Below are positions 35,002 through 46,216 of a stretch of DNA of 64,000 nt, in pieces. Each line of letters begins with the position of its first letter. The first letter of the stretch is position 1. The stretch spans positions 1 through 64,000 of the forward strand of contig JAHFQM010000009.1 in NCBI GenBank assembly GCA_023266355.1, in the 5' to 3' direction. The notes below the pieces were generated by a model that saw only the letters and a list, made by a program, of their open reading frames with translations, was not told the DNA's origin and searched no databases. Both the position numbers and the translations under genes were made by a program. This DNA is from Aquabacterium sp. GTDB taxonomy: Bacteria; Pseudomonadota; Gammaproteobacteria; Burkholderiales; Burkholderiaceae_C.

Positions 35002-35068
35002 TGCCGTCGATGACGCGCCCTGCCCTGGCGCCATCGAACAGCGCACCGGCCGTGGAGGCTGACCAGCC

Positions 35069-35542
35069 ATGATCGACTTCGGCATCGACAAGCTCGCCCT
35101 GATTGGCGCGGTGGCGCTCATCGTCATCGGGCCGGAGCGCCTGCCGCGCGTGGCCAAGACGGTCGGCGTGCTGCTGGGCAAGGCACAGCGCTATGTGTCA
35201 CAGGTGCAAAGCGAGGTCAACCGCTCCATCGAGCTGGAAGAACTCCAGAAGGTCAAGCAGGGCCTGGAAACGGCCGCGCACGACTTCGGCCACTCGGTGC
35301 AAGCCGGCCTGCACGATGCCCAGTCGGCCCTCAGTGGCACTGCGGCCGACGGTGAAGCCAGCAGCGCCACCAGCTTCTACAACGACCTGCCCGCACCGCC
35401 CTACCATGGCAGCGGCGTGCCCGTGCGCAAGAACTGGCGGCTCAAGCGGGGCGCCACACCGCTGTGGTACAAGCAGCGCCAAGGTGTGCGTCGCCATGTG
35501 CAATCGGGTGCCGCCCGCGTGGCGCGCTTCCGTCCGCGGTGA
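35069..35542 (+). CDS. tatB: Sec-independent protein translocase TatB
   Basis: This 157-residue protein begins with [29 protein letters not shown]: membrane helix, hinge Pro-Glu-Arg and amphipathic helix. It then has a long basic C-terminal tail. TatB with TatC receives twin-arginine signal peptides. It follows tatA by 67 nt, with GGAGG upstream. Confidence 0.95.
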   Translation: MIDFGIDKLALIGAVALIVIGPERLPRVAKTVGVLLGKAQRYVSQVQSEVNRSIELEELQKVKQGLETAAHDFGHSVQAGLHDAQSALSGTAADGEASSATSFYNDLPAPPYHGSGVPVRKNWRLKRGATPLWYKQRQGVRRHVQSGAARVARFRPR

Positions 35543-35603
35543 CACCCGCATCCGCATCCCTTCCAACCACCGTCCCAGCCGCTTGCCCCTGAGATAGCCC
35601 CAC

Positions 35604-36404
35604 GTGACCGACCCGACCCCCGACCATGGCACAGACCCCAGCCGCCCGGACGGCAGCGAACAGCCCTTCGTCAGCCACTTGGTGGAGTTGCGTGACCGGC
35701 TGATCCGCGCCGTCATCGCCATCGGCGTGGCCTTCATCGCCCTGGCCATCTACCCCTCGCCTTCCGGTCTCTACGACCTGCTGGCCATGCCCCTGATCGA
35801 GCACCTGCCCAAGGGCGCCACGCTGATCGCCACCAACCCGATCTCGCCCTTCATGGTGCCGGTCAAGGTGACGATGCTGGCCGCCTTCATGCTGGCGCTG
35901 CCTGTCGTGCTTTACCAGGTCTGGGCCTTTGTGGCGCCGGGCCTGTATGCCCACGAGAAGCGACTGGTGATGCCCCTGATCATCTCCAGCACGGTGCTGT
36001 TCTTCACGGGCGTGGCGTTTTGCTACTTCTTCGTGTTCGGCAAGGTGTTCACCTTCATCCAGAACTTCGCACCCAAGAGCATCACGGCCGCGCCTGACAT
36101 CGAGGCCTACCTCAGCTTCGTGCTCAACATGTTCATGGCCTTTGGGGCCGCCTTCGAGGTGCCGGTGGTGCTGGTCATCCTCGTGCGCATGGGCATGGTG
36201 ACGGTGGAAAAGCTCCGGGACTTCCGCAGCTACTTCATCGTGATCGCCTTCGTGGTGGCCGCCGTGGTCACGCCACCGGACGTGGTCTCGCAACTCGCGT
36301 TGGCCATCCCGATGTGCCTGCTGTACGAGGTCGGCATCTGGGCGGCGCAGCTGTTCGTCAAGCACACGCAAGCGCCCCAGGAAGACAGCACCGCGGCGCC
36401 CTGA
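35604..36404 (+). CDS. tatC: Sec-independent protein translocase TatC
   Basis: This 266-residue protein has six membrane segments and the diagnostic N-terminal PFVSHLVELRDRLIRA and FVAPGLYAHEKRLVMP motifs. It starts at GTG 35604. It is the signal-peptide receptor of the Tat system. The gene ends 3 bp before the convergent protease gene. Confidence 0.96.
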   Translation: MTDPTPDHGTDPSRPDGSEQPFVSHLVELRDRLIRAVIAIGVAFIALAIYPSPSGLYDLLAMPLIEHLPKGATLIATNPISPFMVPVKVTMLAAFMLALPVVLYQVWAFVAPGLYAHEKRLVMPLIISSTVLFFTGVAFCYFFVFGKVFTFIQNFAPKSITAAPDIEAYLSFVLNMFMAFGAAFEVPVVLVILVRMGMVTVEKLRDFRSYFIVIAFVVAAVVTPPDVVSQLALAIPMCLLYEVGIWAAQLFVKHTQAPQEDSTAAP

Positions 36405-36407
36405 ACA

Positions 36408-37583
<1,176 letters not shown>

Positions 37584-37616
37584 GTGTGGACGTCAATCGC
37601 CGAGAAAGGGCCTGTC

Positions 37617-38366
37617 GTGATCGAAAGAGAAGCTCTGGTATCGCACCTCCAAGCCTTGCTGGAGGTGGACCGTTTCAAGGATTATGGGCCGAATGGCCTG
37701 CAGGTGGAGGGGCGCACGCAGGTCCGCAAGGTCGTCACCGGCGTGACCGCCAGCCTGGCCCTGATCGACGCGGCCATTGCCGCTGGCGCCGATGCCATCC
37801 TCGTGCACCACGGCCTGTTCTGGCGCGGCCAGGACGGCCGGGTGACCGGCTGGATGCGCCAGCGCCTGGGGCGCCTCATCGAGCACAACATCAACCTGCT
37901 GGCCTACCATTTGCCGCTGGACGCGCATGGCTCGCTGGGCAACAACGCGCAATGGGGACAGCGGCTGGGCCTGGTGGCCGATGGCCGCTTCGGGGAGCAG
38001 GACCTGGGCTTCATCGGCCCCACACCAGCCGGGCTCACGCTCGATGGCCTGACGGCGCACATCGCCCAGACCATGGGCCGTGAGCCGGTGGTCGTTCCGG
38101 GCGACGGCCGGGTGCTGCGCCGCGCGGCGTGGTGCAGCGGCGGTGCCCAGGGTTACTTCGAGCAGGCGATTGCCGCTGGCGCCGACCTCTTCCTGACGGG
38201 CGAGATCTCGGAGCCCCAAGCGCATTACGCCCAAGAAACCGGCGTGGCCTTCCTGGCCTGCGGTCACCACGCCAGCGAGCGTTACGGCGTGCAGGCGATC
38301 GGCGACCACCTGGCCGCGCGCATGGGCCTGGCGCACACCTTCATCGACGTGCCCAACCCTGCCTGA
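37617..38366 (+). CDS. Nif3-family dinuclear-metal protein (YbgI-like)
   Basis: This 249-residue protein is of the Nif3/YbgI family, often named GTP cyclohydrolase I type 2, though the activity is uncertain. Metal-binding motifs are LVHHGLFWRG near 60, NLLAYHLPLDAH near 93-104, and GHHASERYG near 222. GTG 37617 (MIEREALVSHL) has GAGAAAGGG 6 nt upstream and matches family starts better than GTG 37584. It is divergent from the protease gene, as often in Burkholderiales. Confidence 0.93.
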   Translation: MIEREALVSHLQALLEVDRFKDYGPNGLQVEGRTQVRKVVTGVTASLALIDAAIAAGADAILVHHGLFWRGQDGRVTGWMRQRLGRLIEHNINLLAYHLPLDAHGSLGNNAQWGQRLGLVADGRFGEQDLGFIGPTPAGLTLDGLTAHIAQTMGREPVVVPGDGRVLRRAAWCSGGAQGYFEQAIAAGADLFLTGEISEPQAHYAQETGVAFLACGHHASERYGVQAIGDHLAARMGLAHTFIDVPNPA

Positions 38367-38459
38367 GCAGGCTTGTCCGGCAGCCATGCGATCCGGTTGA
38401 CAAGGCACCGGCTTGCCGTATTCTTCACGGATCACAACCAAAGCAGGACCCTCGAGACC

Positions 38460-40148
38460 ATGCTGTTCGCGCCCCGACCAGCCTGGGCTGGCACCTGGGT
38501 GTGCGCGGCATGGCTGGCATGCTGCCCACATGCCGTGTCGGCGCCCTTGGCCACCCCCCTTGCCCCACGCACGGCAGCCCCTTGGTCCTGCCACACCCAC
38601 GTCGCCATCGCGGGAGACACGCTCATCGGCCTCGGGGAGCGCTACCTTGCGCACCCGCTGGAGTGGCCCTTGCTGGCACGACTCAACCATGTCGGCAACC
38701 CGCGCCGCATCCCCATCGGCAGCCCGTTGTGCGTGCCGCTGGAACGCATGCGCTCGGCCCCCCGCACCGTTCAGGTGCTTGACGCGGTGGGCGACACCAG
38801 CGCACGCCCTGGCGACACCCTGCAGGCTGGACAGCGCCTGAGCACGGGCGGCAACGGCTACATCACCCTGCAACTGGCCGATGGCTCCGTGATGAAGGTG
38901 CAGTCGGCCACCGAAGCCGTGCTGCAGTCATCCCAGGCCCATGAACCGGCGGGCATCCTGCGCACGGCGTGGCAACTGCTGCGGGGACGCATCGAATCCC
39001 TGGTGACGCGGCAACCCGCGGCCCCCCCGCGCTTTCAGATCCAGACCCCCCAGGCGACGCTGGCTGTGCGTGGCACAGAATTCCGCGTGACGGCACAAAC
39101 AGACCGCACCCTGGCAGAGACGCTGACCGGCGCCGTGGTCGTGCAGCAAGGACCTCGGCAAGCGCTGGTGTCGGCCGGCCAGGGCACCCTGGCCGATGCG
39201 CCATCGGGGCTGACGCCGCCCCGCCCTTTGCCTGCGCCCCCCGACATCGCCAGGGTGCCCACGCTGTTCGAGCGCCCCCTGATCCGCATCGCGCTGCCGC
39301 CCTTGGCACCGGGCCACGGCTACCACGTGCAGGTGGCCGACGATGCCGACTTCCGCCGCGTGCGGGCCGAGGTCGACAGCACCGAGCCCCTGGTGCGGCT
39401 GGCCGATCTGCCCGATGGCGGCTACCACTGGCGGGTGCGCCTCAGCGATGCCTCCGGCCTGGCCGGCGCCGACGCCGTCGGACAAATGCAACTGAAAGCC
39501 CGCCCGGAGCCACCCATCCCGACCGCACCCCTGAGTGGCGCCAAGCAGCGGACACCCGCCATCGCTTTCAGCTGGGCCCAACATCCACGGGCCCACCACT
39601 ACCAGCTGCAAGTGAGCCGCAACGAGGCTTTCACCGACCTGGTGGTGGACCAGACCCACCTGTCCGAGCCACAGTTCAGCCTGTCCCTGCCGCCCGATGA
39701 CTACCTGTGGCGCCTGCGCACGGTGGCCTCGGCAGCAACACCCGGCGCGCCCGGCACCGATCCGGGCCCCTGGGGCGACGCCCAGCGCCTGGCCGTGCGG
39801 GCGCCTCCGGCGTCGCTGCCTGCCCCGACCGTGTCCGACACCGCCTTGCTGTTCCAGCCTCAAGGCGAGCCCGGCCAGCGTTTCGAATTCCAGCTGGCCC
39901 GTGATGCCGCTTTCCACGAGATCCTGGCCGAAGCCAGCGCGCCGGCATCGGCCACCCCGTCCCCCGTCAGCCTGCCACGCCCGGACGAAGGCGGTCGCCT
40001 GTACGTGCGCTACCGCGCCATCGACCCCGACGGCTACATCGGGCCGCACAGCAGTGCGCAGACCATCGAGCTGCCCCCCTGCCTGCGCAGTGGCAGTGGC
40101 GCCTGTGTGCGCAGTGGCAACGGCCAGCCCCTTCAGACACGGCCATGA
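38460..40148 (+). CDS. FecR-domain protein with LysM and FN3-like repeats
   Basis: This 562-residue exported protein has a signal peptide (~1-28), then a LysM domain (HVAIAGDTLIGLGERYLAHPLEWPLL, about 47-95) for peptidoglycan binding. A FecR domain (about 115-215; GDTLQAGQRLSTGGNGYITLQLADGS, TPQATLAVRGTEFRV) follows. At least two FN3-like beta-sandwich repeats of the type YHVQVADDADFRRV / YQLQVSRNEAFTDL / FEFQLARDAAFHEI come last. Its stop overlaps the CHASE2 kinase start (ATGA), so the two are made together, suggesting a sensing partnership. Confidence 0.88.
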   Translation: MLFAPRPAWAGTWVCAAWLACCPHAVSAPLATPLAPRTAAPWSCHTHVAIAGDTLIGLGERYLAHPLEWPLLARLNHVGNPRRIPIGSPLCVPLERMRSAPRTVQVLDAVGDTSARPGDTLQAGQRLSTGGNGYITLQLADGSVMKVQSATEAVLQSSQAHEPAGILRTAWQLLRGRIESLVTRQPAAPPRFQIQTPQATLAVRGTEFRVTAQTDRTLAETLTGAVVVQQGPRQALVSAGQGTLADAPSGLTPPRPLPAPPDIARVPTLFERPLIRIALPPLAPGHGYHVQVADDADFRRVRAEVDSTEPLVRLADLPDGGYHWRVRLSDASGLAGADAVGQMQLKARPEPPIPTAPLSGAKQRTPAIAFSWAQHPRAHHYQLQVSRNEAFTDLVVDQTHLSEPQFSLSLPPDDYLWRLRTVASAATPGAPGTDPGPWGDAQRLAVRAPPASLPAPTVSDTALLFQPQGEPGQRFEFQLARDAAFHEILAEASAPASATPSPVSLPRPDEGGRLYVRYRAIDPDGYIGPHSSAQTIELPPCLRSGSGACVRSGNGQPLQTRP

Positions 40149-42466
40149 GCAAAGCAGCGAGAGGCAGCCGCTGGTTGACGCTCGGCCTGATGGCCGCCAC
40201 CGCCGTCGCCTGCCTCGGGCAATGGACCTTGCCGCTGGACCGCGCCATCCATGACCTGGCGCAGCGCAGCCGTCCGGCCCATGACAGCGACGAGGTCGTC
40301 ATCGTGGCCATCGACGATGCCAGCATCGACGCCGTGGGCCGTTGGCCCTGGCGCCATGGCGTGCATGCGCAGGCCCTGCGGCAGCTCGCCCAGGCGAGGC
40401 CACGCGCCGTGCTGCTGGACCTGTTGCTGGCCGAAGCCGATCCTGACCCGGCGCAAGATGCACAGCTGTCGAGTGCCATGCAGGCGCTGGGCAACGTGGT
40501 GTTGCCTGCAGGGCTGCTGCCGCAGGCCACACGCACCGAACCCTGGCTGAAGCCAGCGCAAGCCCTGGGCGCGCACGCGGTGCTGGCCCACAGCGATGCG
40601 GCACCCGACGCCGACGGCCGGGTGCGCCACGCCGCGCTGTGGGCGGGCAGCGCGGCCAATCAGCTGCCCCACCCTGCCCTGGCCTTGCTGGGCCTGGGCG
40701 GCACCTGGCCCGACTCCGTGCCACGCCAGGCCCCTGGCCCCACCCCTGACGATGCGAGCGAGGGCGGCATGGGCCACCTGAGCGGTTGGTACCGCACCGG
40801 CCTCGTGTCGCCCGACCTGTCACGCACCGGGCGGCCGCGCACCGTGTCCTTCTCCGCGCTGTTGCGGGGTGAGGTGCCCGAGCGCTGGCTGCGCGATCGG
40901 TTCGTCGTCATCGGGGTGACCGCGCAGGGCATGGGCACACGCCTGCCCACGGCCCTCACGCCCCGCGAAGGCATGTCCGGCGCCGAACTCATCGCGCGGG
41001 TGACGCAGGCCCTCGCCCGTGGTTGGCTGATCCAAACCCTGCCGCCAGCCTGGAACGCCGCCCTGTCGGCCACCTGGGTCGGCGCCTTGCTGTGGGCGAT
41101 GCGCAGGCTCACCCCGGGGCGCGCCCTGCTGGCCTGTGCCGCCGTGGCCAGTAGCGCACTGGCGGTGTCCTGGGCACTCCTGGCCTGGCACAGCACCTGG
41201 TGGCCCCCCTTCGCCTTGGTGGCGGCCGTGCTGCTGTGCTACCCCGTGTGGAGCTGGCGCCGCCTTCAGGCCACGGCCCTCGCCCTGGAAAACGAGCTGC
41301 AGACCCTGGCCGCCGAGCCTGGCCTGGGCCCGGTCACACAGCCCGGCGAGCGTGGCACGGTCGACTTCATGCGCCAGCGCACCGATGCCATCCACGAAGC
41401 CAATGCACAGCTGCGCCAGGCCCGCGCACTCCTGGCCCACACACTGGCCGTGCTGCCCGATGCCGTGTGGGTGCTGGACACCCAGGGGCGGATCACGCAA
41501 GCCAATCAGCAGGCGTGCGCCCTGATGCAAACACCCGAGGCCACCGCGATCGGGCGCACGCTGGACGAGGCCCTGGCCGGCTGGACGCCCGCAGATGCTC
41601 CGCAATGGTCGATGCTGCTGCAGCAGGCGGGCCGGCAGCGCCAGCCACTGAGCACCGAGGCCGGCAACGCCATGGGCGGTCAGCGCCTGGTCTCGCTGCT
41701 GTCCACAGAGCAAGGCCACATCGTGTGCGCCACCGACGTGACGGCCTTGCGCCAGGCCGAGTTGCAGCGCACCGAGCTGCTGGGCTTCATCGCCCACGAC
41801 ATCCGTTCGCCACAGGCCTCCCTCATCTCGCTGGTGGAGTTGCACCGCATCGGCGGCAACTTGCCGCTGGAAGAAACGCTGACCCACGTCGATGCCATGG
41901 CGCGCCAGACCTTGGCGCTGTGCGAGGAGCTGCTGCAGGTGATGCGCGCAGAAACCCGCGCCCTCACCCTCGTCAACGGCGACCTGATCGCCTTGGCCGA
42001 AGGGGCCATCGGTGAGATGCAGTTGCAAGCGCAAGCCAAGGACATCACCCTGATCGGCGACTGGGCGCCAGGCACACAGCAGCCGGCACGCTTTGACGAC
42101 TACCTGCTGCACCGCGCCCTGGTGAACCTGCTGAGCAACGCCATCAAGTTCAGCCCCAACGGTGCACAGGTGACGGTTGCGCTGCGCCGACAGGCCGATG
42201 CCCACGTGCTGTCCGTGCGAGACCAGGGCCCCGGCATCCCGGCATCCGAGCTCGGGCGGCTGTTCAAACGCTACGAGCGGGTCGAACAAGGCCGCCCCTC
42301 CCAACTGGCCGCGGGCATCGGGCTGGGCCTGGTCTTCATCGACACCGTGACACGGCGCCACGGCGGACACGTGCACGTGATCAACCAGCCCGGCGTGGGG
42401 GCTTGCTTCGAGCTGTGGCTGCCCGTTCAGGCGCTGGGTGAGGACAGCACCGCCGCGACAGCCTGA
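40145..42466 (+). CDS. CHASE2-domain sensor histidine kinase
   Basis: This 773-residue inner-membrane kinase has an N-terminal membrane helix and a periplasmic CHASE2 domain (VVIVAIDDASIDAVGRWPWRHGVHAQAL, about 50-290), then three membrane helices (about 305-370). A PAS domain (HTLAVLPDAVWVLDTQGRITQAN) follows. The kinase core comprises H-box FIAHDIRSPQ (His551), N-box LLSNAIKF, G1 VRDQGPGIP, F-box LFKRYER and G2 GIGLGLVFI. No response regulator is encoded beside it, so its output partner is elsewhere. Confidence 0.93.
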   Translation: MSKAARGSRWLTLGLMAATAVACLGQWTLPLDRAIHDLAQRSRPAHDSDEVVIVAIDDASIDAVGRWPWRHGVHAQALRQLAQARPRAVLLDLLLAEADPDPAQDAQLSSAMQALGNVVLPAGLLPQATRTEPWLKPAQALGAHAVLAHSDAAPDADGRVRHAALWAGSAANQLPHPALALLGLGGTWPDSVPRQAPGPTPDDASEGGMGHLSGWYRTGLVSPDLSRTGRPRTVSFSALLRGEVPERWLRDRFVVIGVTAQGMGTRLPTALTPREGMSGAELIARVTQALARGWLIQTLPPAWNAALSATWVGALLWAMRRLTPGRALLACAAVASSALAVSWALLAWHSTWWPPFALVAAVLLCYPVWSWRRLQATALALENELQTLAAEPGLGPVTQPGERGTVDFMRQRTDAIHEANAQLRQARALLAHTLAVLPDAVWVLDTQGRITQANQQACALMQTPEATAIGRTLDEALAGWTPADAPQWSMLLQQAGRQRQPLSTEAGNAMGGQRLVSLLSTEQGHIVCATDVTALRQAELQRTELLGFIAHDIRSPQASLISLVELHRIGGNLPLEETLTHVDAMARQTLALCEELLQVMRAETRALTLVNGDLIALAEGAIGEMQLQAQAKDITLIGDWAPGTQQPARFDDYLLHRALVNLLSNAIKFSPNGAQVTVALRRQADAHVLSVRDQGPGIPASELGRLFKRYERVEQGRPSQLAAGIGLGLVFIDTVTRRHGGHVHVINQPGVGACFELWLPVQALGEDSTAATA

Positions 42467-43051
42467 TCAGTGCGCCAGCACCTGTTCCAGCTCGGCGAAG
42501 CTGCGCGAGTGCAGGTCGGGCTCGATGGTCGTGTTCATGGCCATCTCCAGCCGGCGCGCCGAGAACAAACCGCGCAACACCGTGCCGCCGTCCTTGCGCT
42601 GCGTGACCAGCAGGTAGCGCAGGCCGTGCTCCTGCAAGGTCGCGGCGATGTCGCCCAGGTGGGCGGTGCGCACATCGGCCAAATCCACCGTGTCCCACTG
42701 CGTGACCGGGGTCATGATGTCGGCCAGCGTGAGCTCACGGTGCGGCACATGGTGGTGCGAAGCCCGCTGCACCGGGCGCTCGCCCTGGAGATCGTCGGCC
42801 GTGACCATGCCCGCCAGTTCGCCATCGGCGCCTGACACGAACACCATCCGCACGCCGGCGCGCATCATCAGGTGCAAGGTGGCGTCCAGGCCATCGCGGT
42901 GACTGGCGACCACGCAGGGGCTGTGGTGGAGGTCGGTGAGCAGGCTGAGGGCCGGATCGTGGGCCTGGGCGGCGCGCTGCACCTTGGGCAGGCGAGGCGC
43001 CAGCCGGAGGGCCTGGAGAGGCAGGGGCTTGTGGCCATGGCGTTGGGGCAT
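42467..43051 (-). CDS. CBS-domain protein
   Basis: This 194-residue soluble protein has a basic N-terminus and a paired CBS (Bateman) module: the first CBS is CVVASHRDGLDATLHLMMRAGVRMVFV and the second is ADIMTPVTQWDTVDLADVRTAHLGDIAATL. Such modules bind adenosine ligands and regulate other proteins; the partner is unknown. The stop codon directly abuts the convergent kinase stop (42466/42467). The 152 bp before hisF holds only a GCGCATGCGC palindrome (43186-43195). Confidence 0.88.
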   Translation of the reverse strand: MPQRHGHKPLPLQALRLAPRLPKVQRAAQAHDPALSLLTDLHHSPCVVASHRDGLDATLHLMMRAGVRMVFVSGADGELAGMVTADDLQGERPVQRASHHHVPHRELTLADIMTPVTQWDTVDLADVRTAHLGDIAATLQEHGLRYLLVTQRKDGGTVLRGLFSARRLEMAMNTTIEPDLHSRSFAELEQVLAH

Positions 43052-43203
43052 GTCGCACTCCGTTCGCTGTGTTACACGGACACAGATTACGCCTGCGCAA
43101 GGCGGCTGTGCGCCTGCGCCGTGATGCCCCTCACGCCATGGGTGCGATGGAATTCACACTTGCTTCACATGGCCTGAGGTGCCAGGCGCATGCGCGGTGT
43201 GCG

Positions 43204-43983
43204 TCAGAGGCGCACCGGGATGCCCCGAGCGGCCATCACGGCCTTGGCCTGGGCCACGGTGTACTCGCCATAGTGGAAGATGCTGGCCGCCAGCACCGCA
43301 TCGGCGCCGCCTTGCTGCACGCCATCGGCGAGGTGGTCCAGGTTGCCAACACCGCCCGAGGCGATCACGGGCACACCCACGGCATCGCTGACGGCGCGGG
43401 TCAGGGCGAGGTCGAAGCCCGACTTGGTGCCATCGCGGTCCATGCTGGTCAGCAGGATCTCGCCGGCGCCGTGCTCGGCCATCTGCGCGGCCCAGGCCAC
43501 GGCGTCCAGGCCGGTGTTCTTGCGGCCACCGTGGCTGTAGACGTCCCAGCCCGGCCCCTTGGCGACCAGGTCATCGCCCTGGCGCTTCTTCGCGTCGATG
43601 GCCACGACGATGCACTGCGAGCCGTACTTCTCGGACGCATCGCGGATGACCTGCGGGTTGGAGATCGCCGCCGAATTGAAGCTGACCTTGTCCGCGCCGG
43701 CATTGAGCAGGCGGCGCACGTCTTCCACGACGCGCACCCCGCCCCCCACCGTCAGCGGGATGAAGACCTGCGAGGCCACCGCTTCGATGATGTGCAAGAT
43801 CAGGTCGCGGCCATCGCTGGTGGCGGTGATGTCCAGGAAGGTGAGCTCGTCGGCGCCCTGCTCGTTGTAGCGGGCAGCGATTTCCACCGGGTCACCGGCG
43901 TCACGCAGTTCGACGAAATTCACGCCCTTGACGACGCGACCGCCGGTCACGTCCAGGCAGGGGATGATGCGTTTGGCCAGCAC
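43204..43983 (-). CDS. hisF: Imidazole glycerol phosphate synthase cyclase subunit HisF
   Basis: This 259-residue TIM barrel starts [22 protein letters not shown] (catalytic Asp near 11). The second catalytic Asp lies in VVAIDAKKR near 130, with phosphate-binding motifs SGGVG. It uses ammonia from HisH to make IGP and AICAR. It is the last gene of the hisC-B-H-A-F block, 13 nt after hisA. Confidence 0.97.
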   Translation of the reverse strand: MLAKRIIPCLDVTGGRVVKGVNFVELRDAGDPVEIAARYNEQGADELTFLDITATSDGRDLILHIIEAVASQVFIPLTVGGGVRVVEDVRRLLNAGADKVSFNSAAISNPQVIRDASEKYGSQCIVVAIDAKKRQGDDLVAKGPGWDVYSHGGRKNTGLDAVAWAAQMAEHGAGEILLTSMDRDGTKSGFDLALTRAVSDAVGVPVIASGGVGNLDHLADGVQQGGADAVLAASIFHYGEYTVAQAKAVMAARGIPVRL

Positions 43984-43996
43984 GTGCGCGTCCGCC

Positions 43997-44743
43997 TCAG
44001 GCTTTGCCGTTGAGTTCGTCGGCGCGTTGTTGCGCTGCGGCGAAATCCAGGTCGCCGGTGTAGATGGCGCGACCGCAGATCACACCTTCCACGCCTTCGG
44101 GCTCGACCGCGCACAGCGCTTCGATGTTGGCGATGTTGGACAGGCCGCCCGAGGCGATCACGGGCACGGTCAGGGCCTGGGCCAGCTTGACGGTGGCTTC
44201 GATGTTCACGCCCGAGAGCATGCCGTCACGGCCGATGTCGGTGTAGATCACGCCTTCAACGCCGTAGTCTTCGAACTTCTTGGCCAGGTCGATGACCTCG
44301 TGGCCGGAGAGCTTGCTCCAGCCGTCGGTGGCGACCTTGCCGTCCTTGGCGTCCAGGCCGACGATGATGTGGCCGCCGAAGGCGGTGCAGGCGTCTTTCA
44401 GGAAGCCAGGGTTCTTGACCGCGGCCGTGCCGATGATCACGTAGCTCAGGCCATCGTCAAGGTAGCGCTCGATGGTGTCGAGGTCGCGGATGCCGCCGCC
44501 GAGTTGCACGGGGATCTCGTCGCCGACTTCCTTGATGATGGCCTTGATGGCCGCCTCGTTGACCGGCTTGCCCGCGAAGGCGCCGTTGAGGTCCACCAGG
44601 TGCAGTCGGCGCGCGCCCGCGTTCAGCCAGCGTCGGGCCATGGCCGCGGGATCTTCACCGAAGGTGGTGGAGTCGTTCATGTCGCCCTGCTTGAGGCGAA
44701 CACATTTGCCGTCTTTCAGGTCAATGGCGGGGATCAGCAGCAT
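43997..44743 (-). CDS. hisA: ProFAR isomerase HisA
   Basis: This 248-residue TIM barrel starts at ATG 44743 with [20 protein letters not shown] (catalytic Asp 8). It also has the second phosphate site (IASGGLSNI) and the other catalytic Asp in YTDIGRDGM. It isomerises ProFAR to PRFAR in histidine synthesis. The 120 bp before it (44744-44863) holds no gene. Confidence 0.97.
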   Translation of the reverse strand: MLLIPAIDLKDGKCVRLKQGDMNDSTTFGEDPAAMARRWLNAGARRLHLVDLNGAFAGKPVNEAAIKAIIKEVGDEIPVQLGGGIRDLDTIERYLDDGLSYVIIGTAAVKNPGFLKDACTAFGGHIIVGLDAKDGKVATDGWSKLSGHEVIDLAKKFEDYGVEGVIYTDIGRDGMLSGVNIEATVKLAQALTVPVIASGGLSNIANIEALCAVEPEGVEGVICGRAIYTGDLDFAAAQQRADELNGKA

Positions 44744-44863
44744 GGCTGGAATGCGGGTCGGTGGGTCGGTGGGCAAGGCGTCTGGCGAACCAGGCGCGGG
44801 AGGTTGGCGGCGGTGCCGGCCTGGCCTGTGAGCCCGCGCGGGTCCACAGGTTGCCGGCCCTGC

Positions 44864-45550
44864 TCAAGGCCGCCAGAGCAGGAAGTTGCGGTACAGGGCG
44901 AGGCCGTGTTCGGCACTTTTTTCCGGGTGGAATTGCGTGGCGAAAATGTTATCCCGTGCCACCACACTGGTAAAGCGGACACCGTACTCGGTTTCGCCTG
45001 CGCTGTGTTGGGGATTGTCCACATGTGCGTGGAAGCTGTGCACGAAGTAAAAGTAGCTGTCGTCGGGGATGCCAGCCCACACCGGATGGGGCTGGCCGCC
45101 GTGCAGGTCGGCGTGGCGCGTCTGGCTGACGCGGTTCCAGCCCATCTGCGGCACCTTGTAGCGGCTGCCATCGGGCTGGGTCATGCCGTCGAGGCGGAAT
45201 TTGCGCACCTGCCCGGGGATGAGGCCCAGGCCCGGGGTGTCTTGCTCTTCGGAGTGGTCGAGCAGCATCTGCATGCCCACGCACACGCCCATCAGCGGCT
45301 TGTGCACGGCCGCGTGCAGCACGGCACCGAACAGCTCGCCGGCATGGGCCTCGCGCAACTCGCGCATGCAGTCGCGCATGGCGCCCTGGCCGGGCAGCAC
45401 GACGCGCTCGGCGGCATGCACCACGGTGGGGTCGTTGGTGACGCGGACGTCCACGTTCAGGCCCTGGGCGGCGTGTGCCACCGCCTGCCACACGGAACGC
45501 AGGTTGCCCATGCCGTAGTCGATGACGGCGACGATCGAGTTCTGGCTCAT
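44864..45550 (-). CDS. hisH: Imidazole glycerol phosphate synthase glutaminase HisH
   Basis: This 228-residue class I glutaminase starts at ATG 45550. The catalytic triad Cys is in [10 protein letters not shown], with His/Glu in ATQFHPEKS. It supplies ammonia to HisF. Order hisB-hisH-hisA-hisF is conserved. Confidence 0.96.
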   Translation of the reverse strand: MSQNSIVAVIDYGMGNLRSVWQAVAHAAQGLNVDVRVTNDPTVVHAAERVVLPGQGAMRDCMRELREAHAGELFGAVLHAAVHKPLMGVCVGMQMLLDHSEEQDTPGLGLIPGQVRKFRLDGMTQPDGSRYKVPQMGWNRVSQTRHADLHGGQPHPVWAGIPDDSYFYFVHSFHAHVDNPQHSAGETEYGVRFTSVVARDNIFATQFHPEKSAEHGLALYRNFLLWRP

Positions 45551-45592
45551 GGTTTCACCGCGCGCCACACGGGGCGCGCCAGCTCGTGCAGG

Positions 45593-46216
45593 TCACAGAG
45601 AACCCTTGGTGGACGGGATGACGCCGGCCATGCGGGGGTCGCGCTCCAGGGCGGCACGCAGTGCGCGCGCAAAGGCCTTGAACACGGTTTCGCACTGGTG
45701 GTGGGCGTTGACCCCGCGCAGGTTGTCGATGTGCAGGGTGACGCCAGCGTGGTTGACGAAGCCCTGGAAGAACTCGAAGACCAATTGCGTGTCGAGGCCG
45801 CCGATGCTGCCCGAGGTGAAAGCGATGTGCTGCGTCAGCCCAGGGCGACCGGAGAAATCGACCACCACGCGCGACAGCGCTTCGTCGAGCGGCACGTAGG
45901 CATGGCCATAGCGGCGGATGCCTTTCTTGTCGCCCACGGCTTTGGCGAAAGCCTGGCCCAGGGTGATGCCGACATCTTCCACGGTGTGGTGGCCGTCGAT
46001 GTGCAGGTCGCCCACGGCGTGGATGTCGAGGTCGATCAGCCCATGGCGGGCGATCTGGTCGAGCATGTGGTCGAAGAAGCCGATGCCGGTGTGCAGCTTG
46101 GCCGCGCCCGTGCCATCGAGGTTGATGCGCACGGTGATCTGGGTTTCCGCGGTGTGGCGGGTGACTTCGGCCGTGCGGTCGGCACCAATGGCTTGCGCCG
46201 TGTCGGGGGCGTTCAT
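45593..46216 (-). CDS. hisB: Imidazoleglycerol-phosphate dehydratase HisB
   Basis: This 207-residue monofunctional dehydratase (no phosphatase domain) has metal-site motifs [18 protein letters not shown] and [11 protein letters not shown], and the second repeat [17 protein letters not shown]. Its start overlaps the hisC stop by 4 bp (ATGA). It leads to hisH with a 42-nt gap. Confidence 0.97.
   Translation of the reverse strand: MNAPDTAQAIGADRTAEVTRHTAETQITVRINLDGTGAAKLHTGIGFFDHMLDQIARHGLIDLDIHAVGDLHIDGHHTVEDVGITLGQAFAKAVGDKKGIRRYGHAYVPLDEALSRVVVDFSGRPGLTQHIAFTSGSIGGLDTQLVFEFFQGFVNHAGVTLHIDNLRGVNAHHQCETVFKAFARALRAALERDPRMAGVIPSTKGSL

Noticed and set aside
43186-43195. Palindrome GCGCATGCGC downstream of hisF
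   Set aside because: Short GC palindromes are frequent in high-GC DNA. No T-run or other signal supports it as a terminator.
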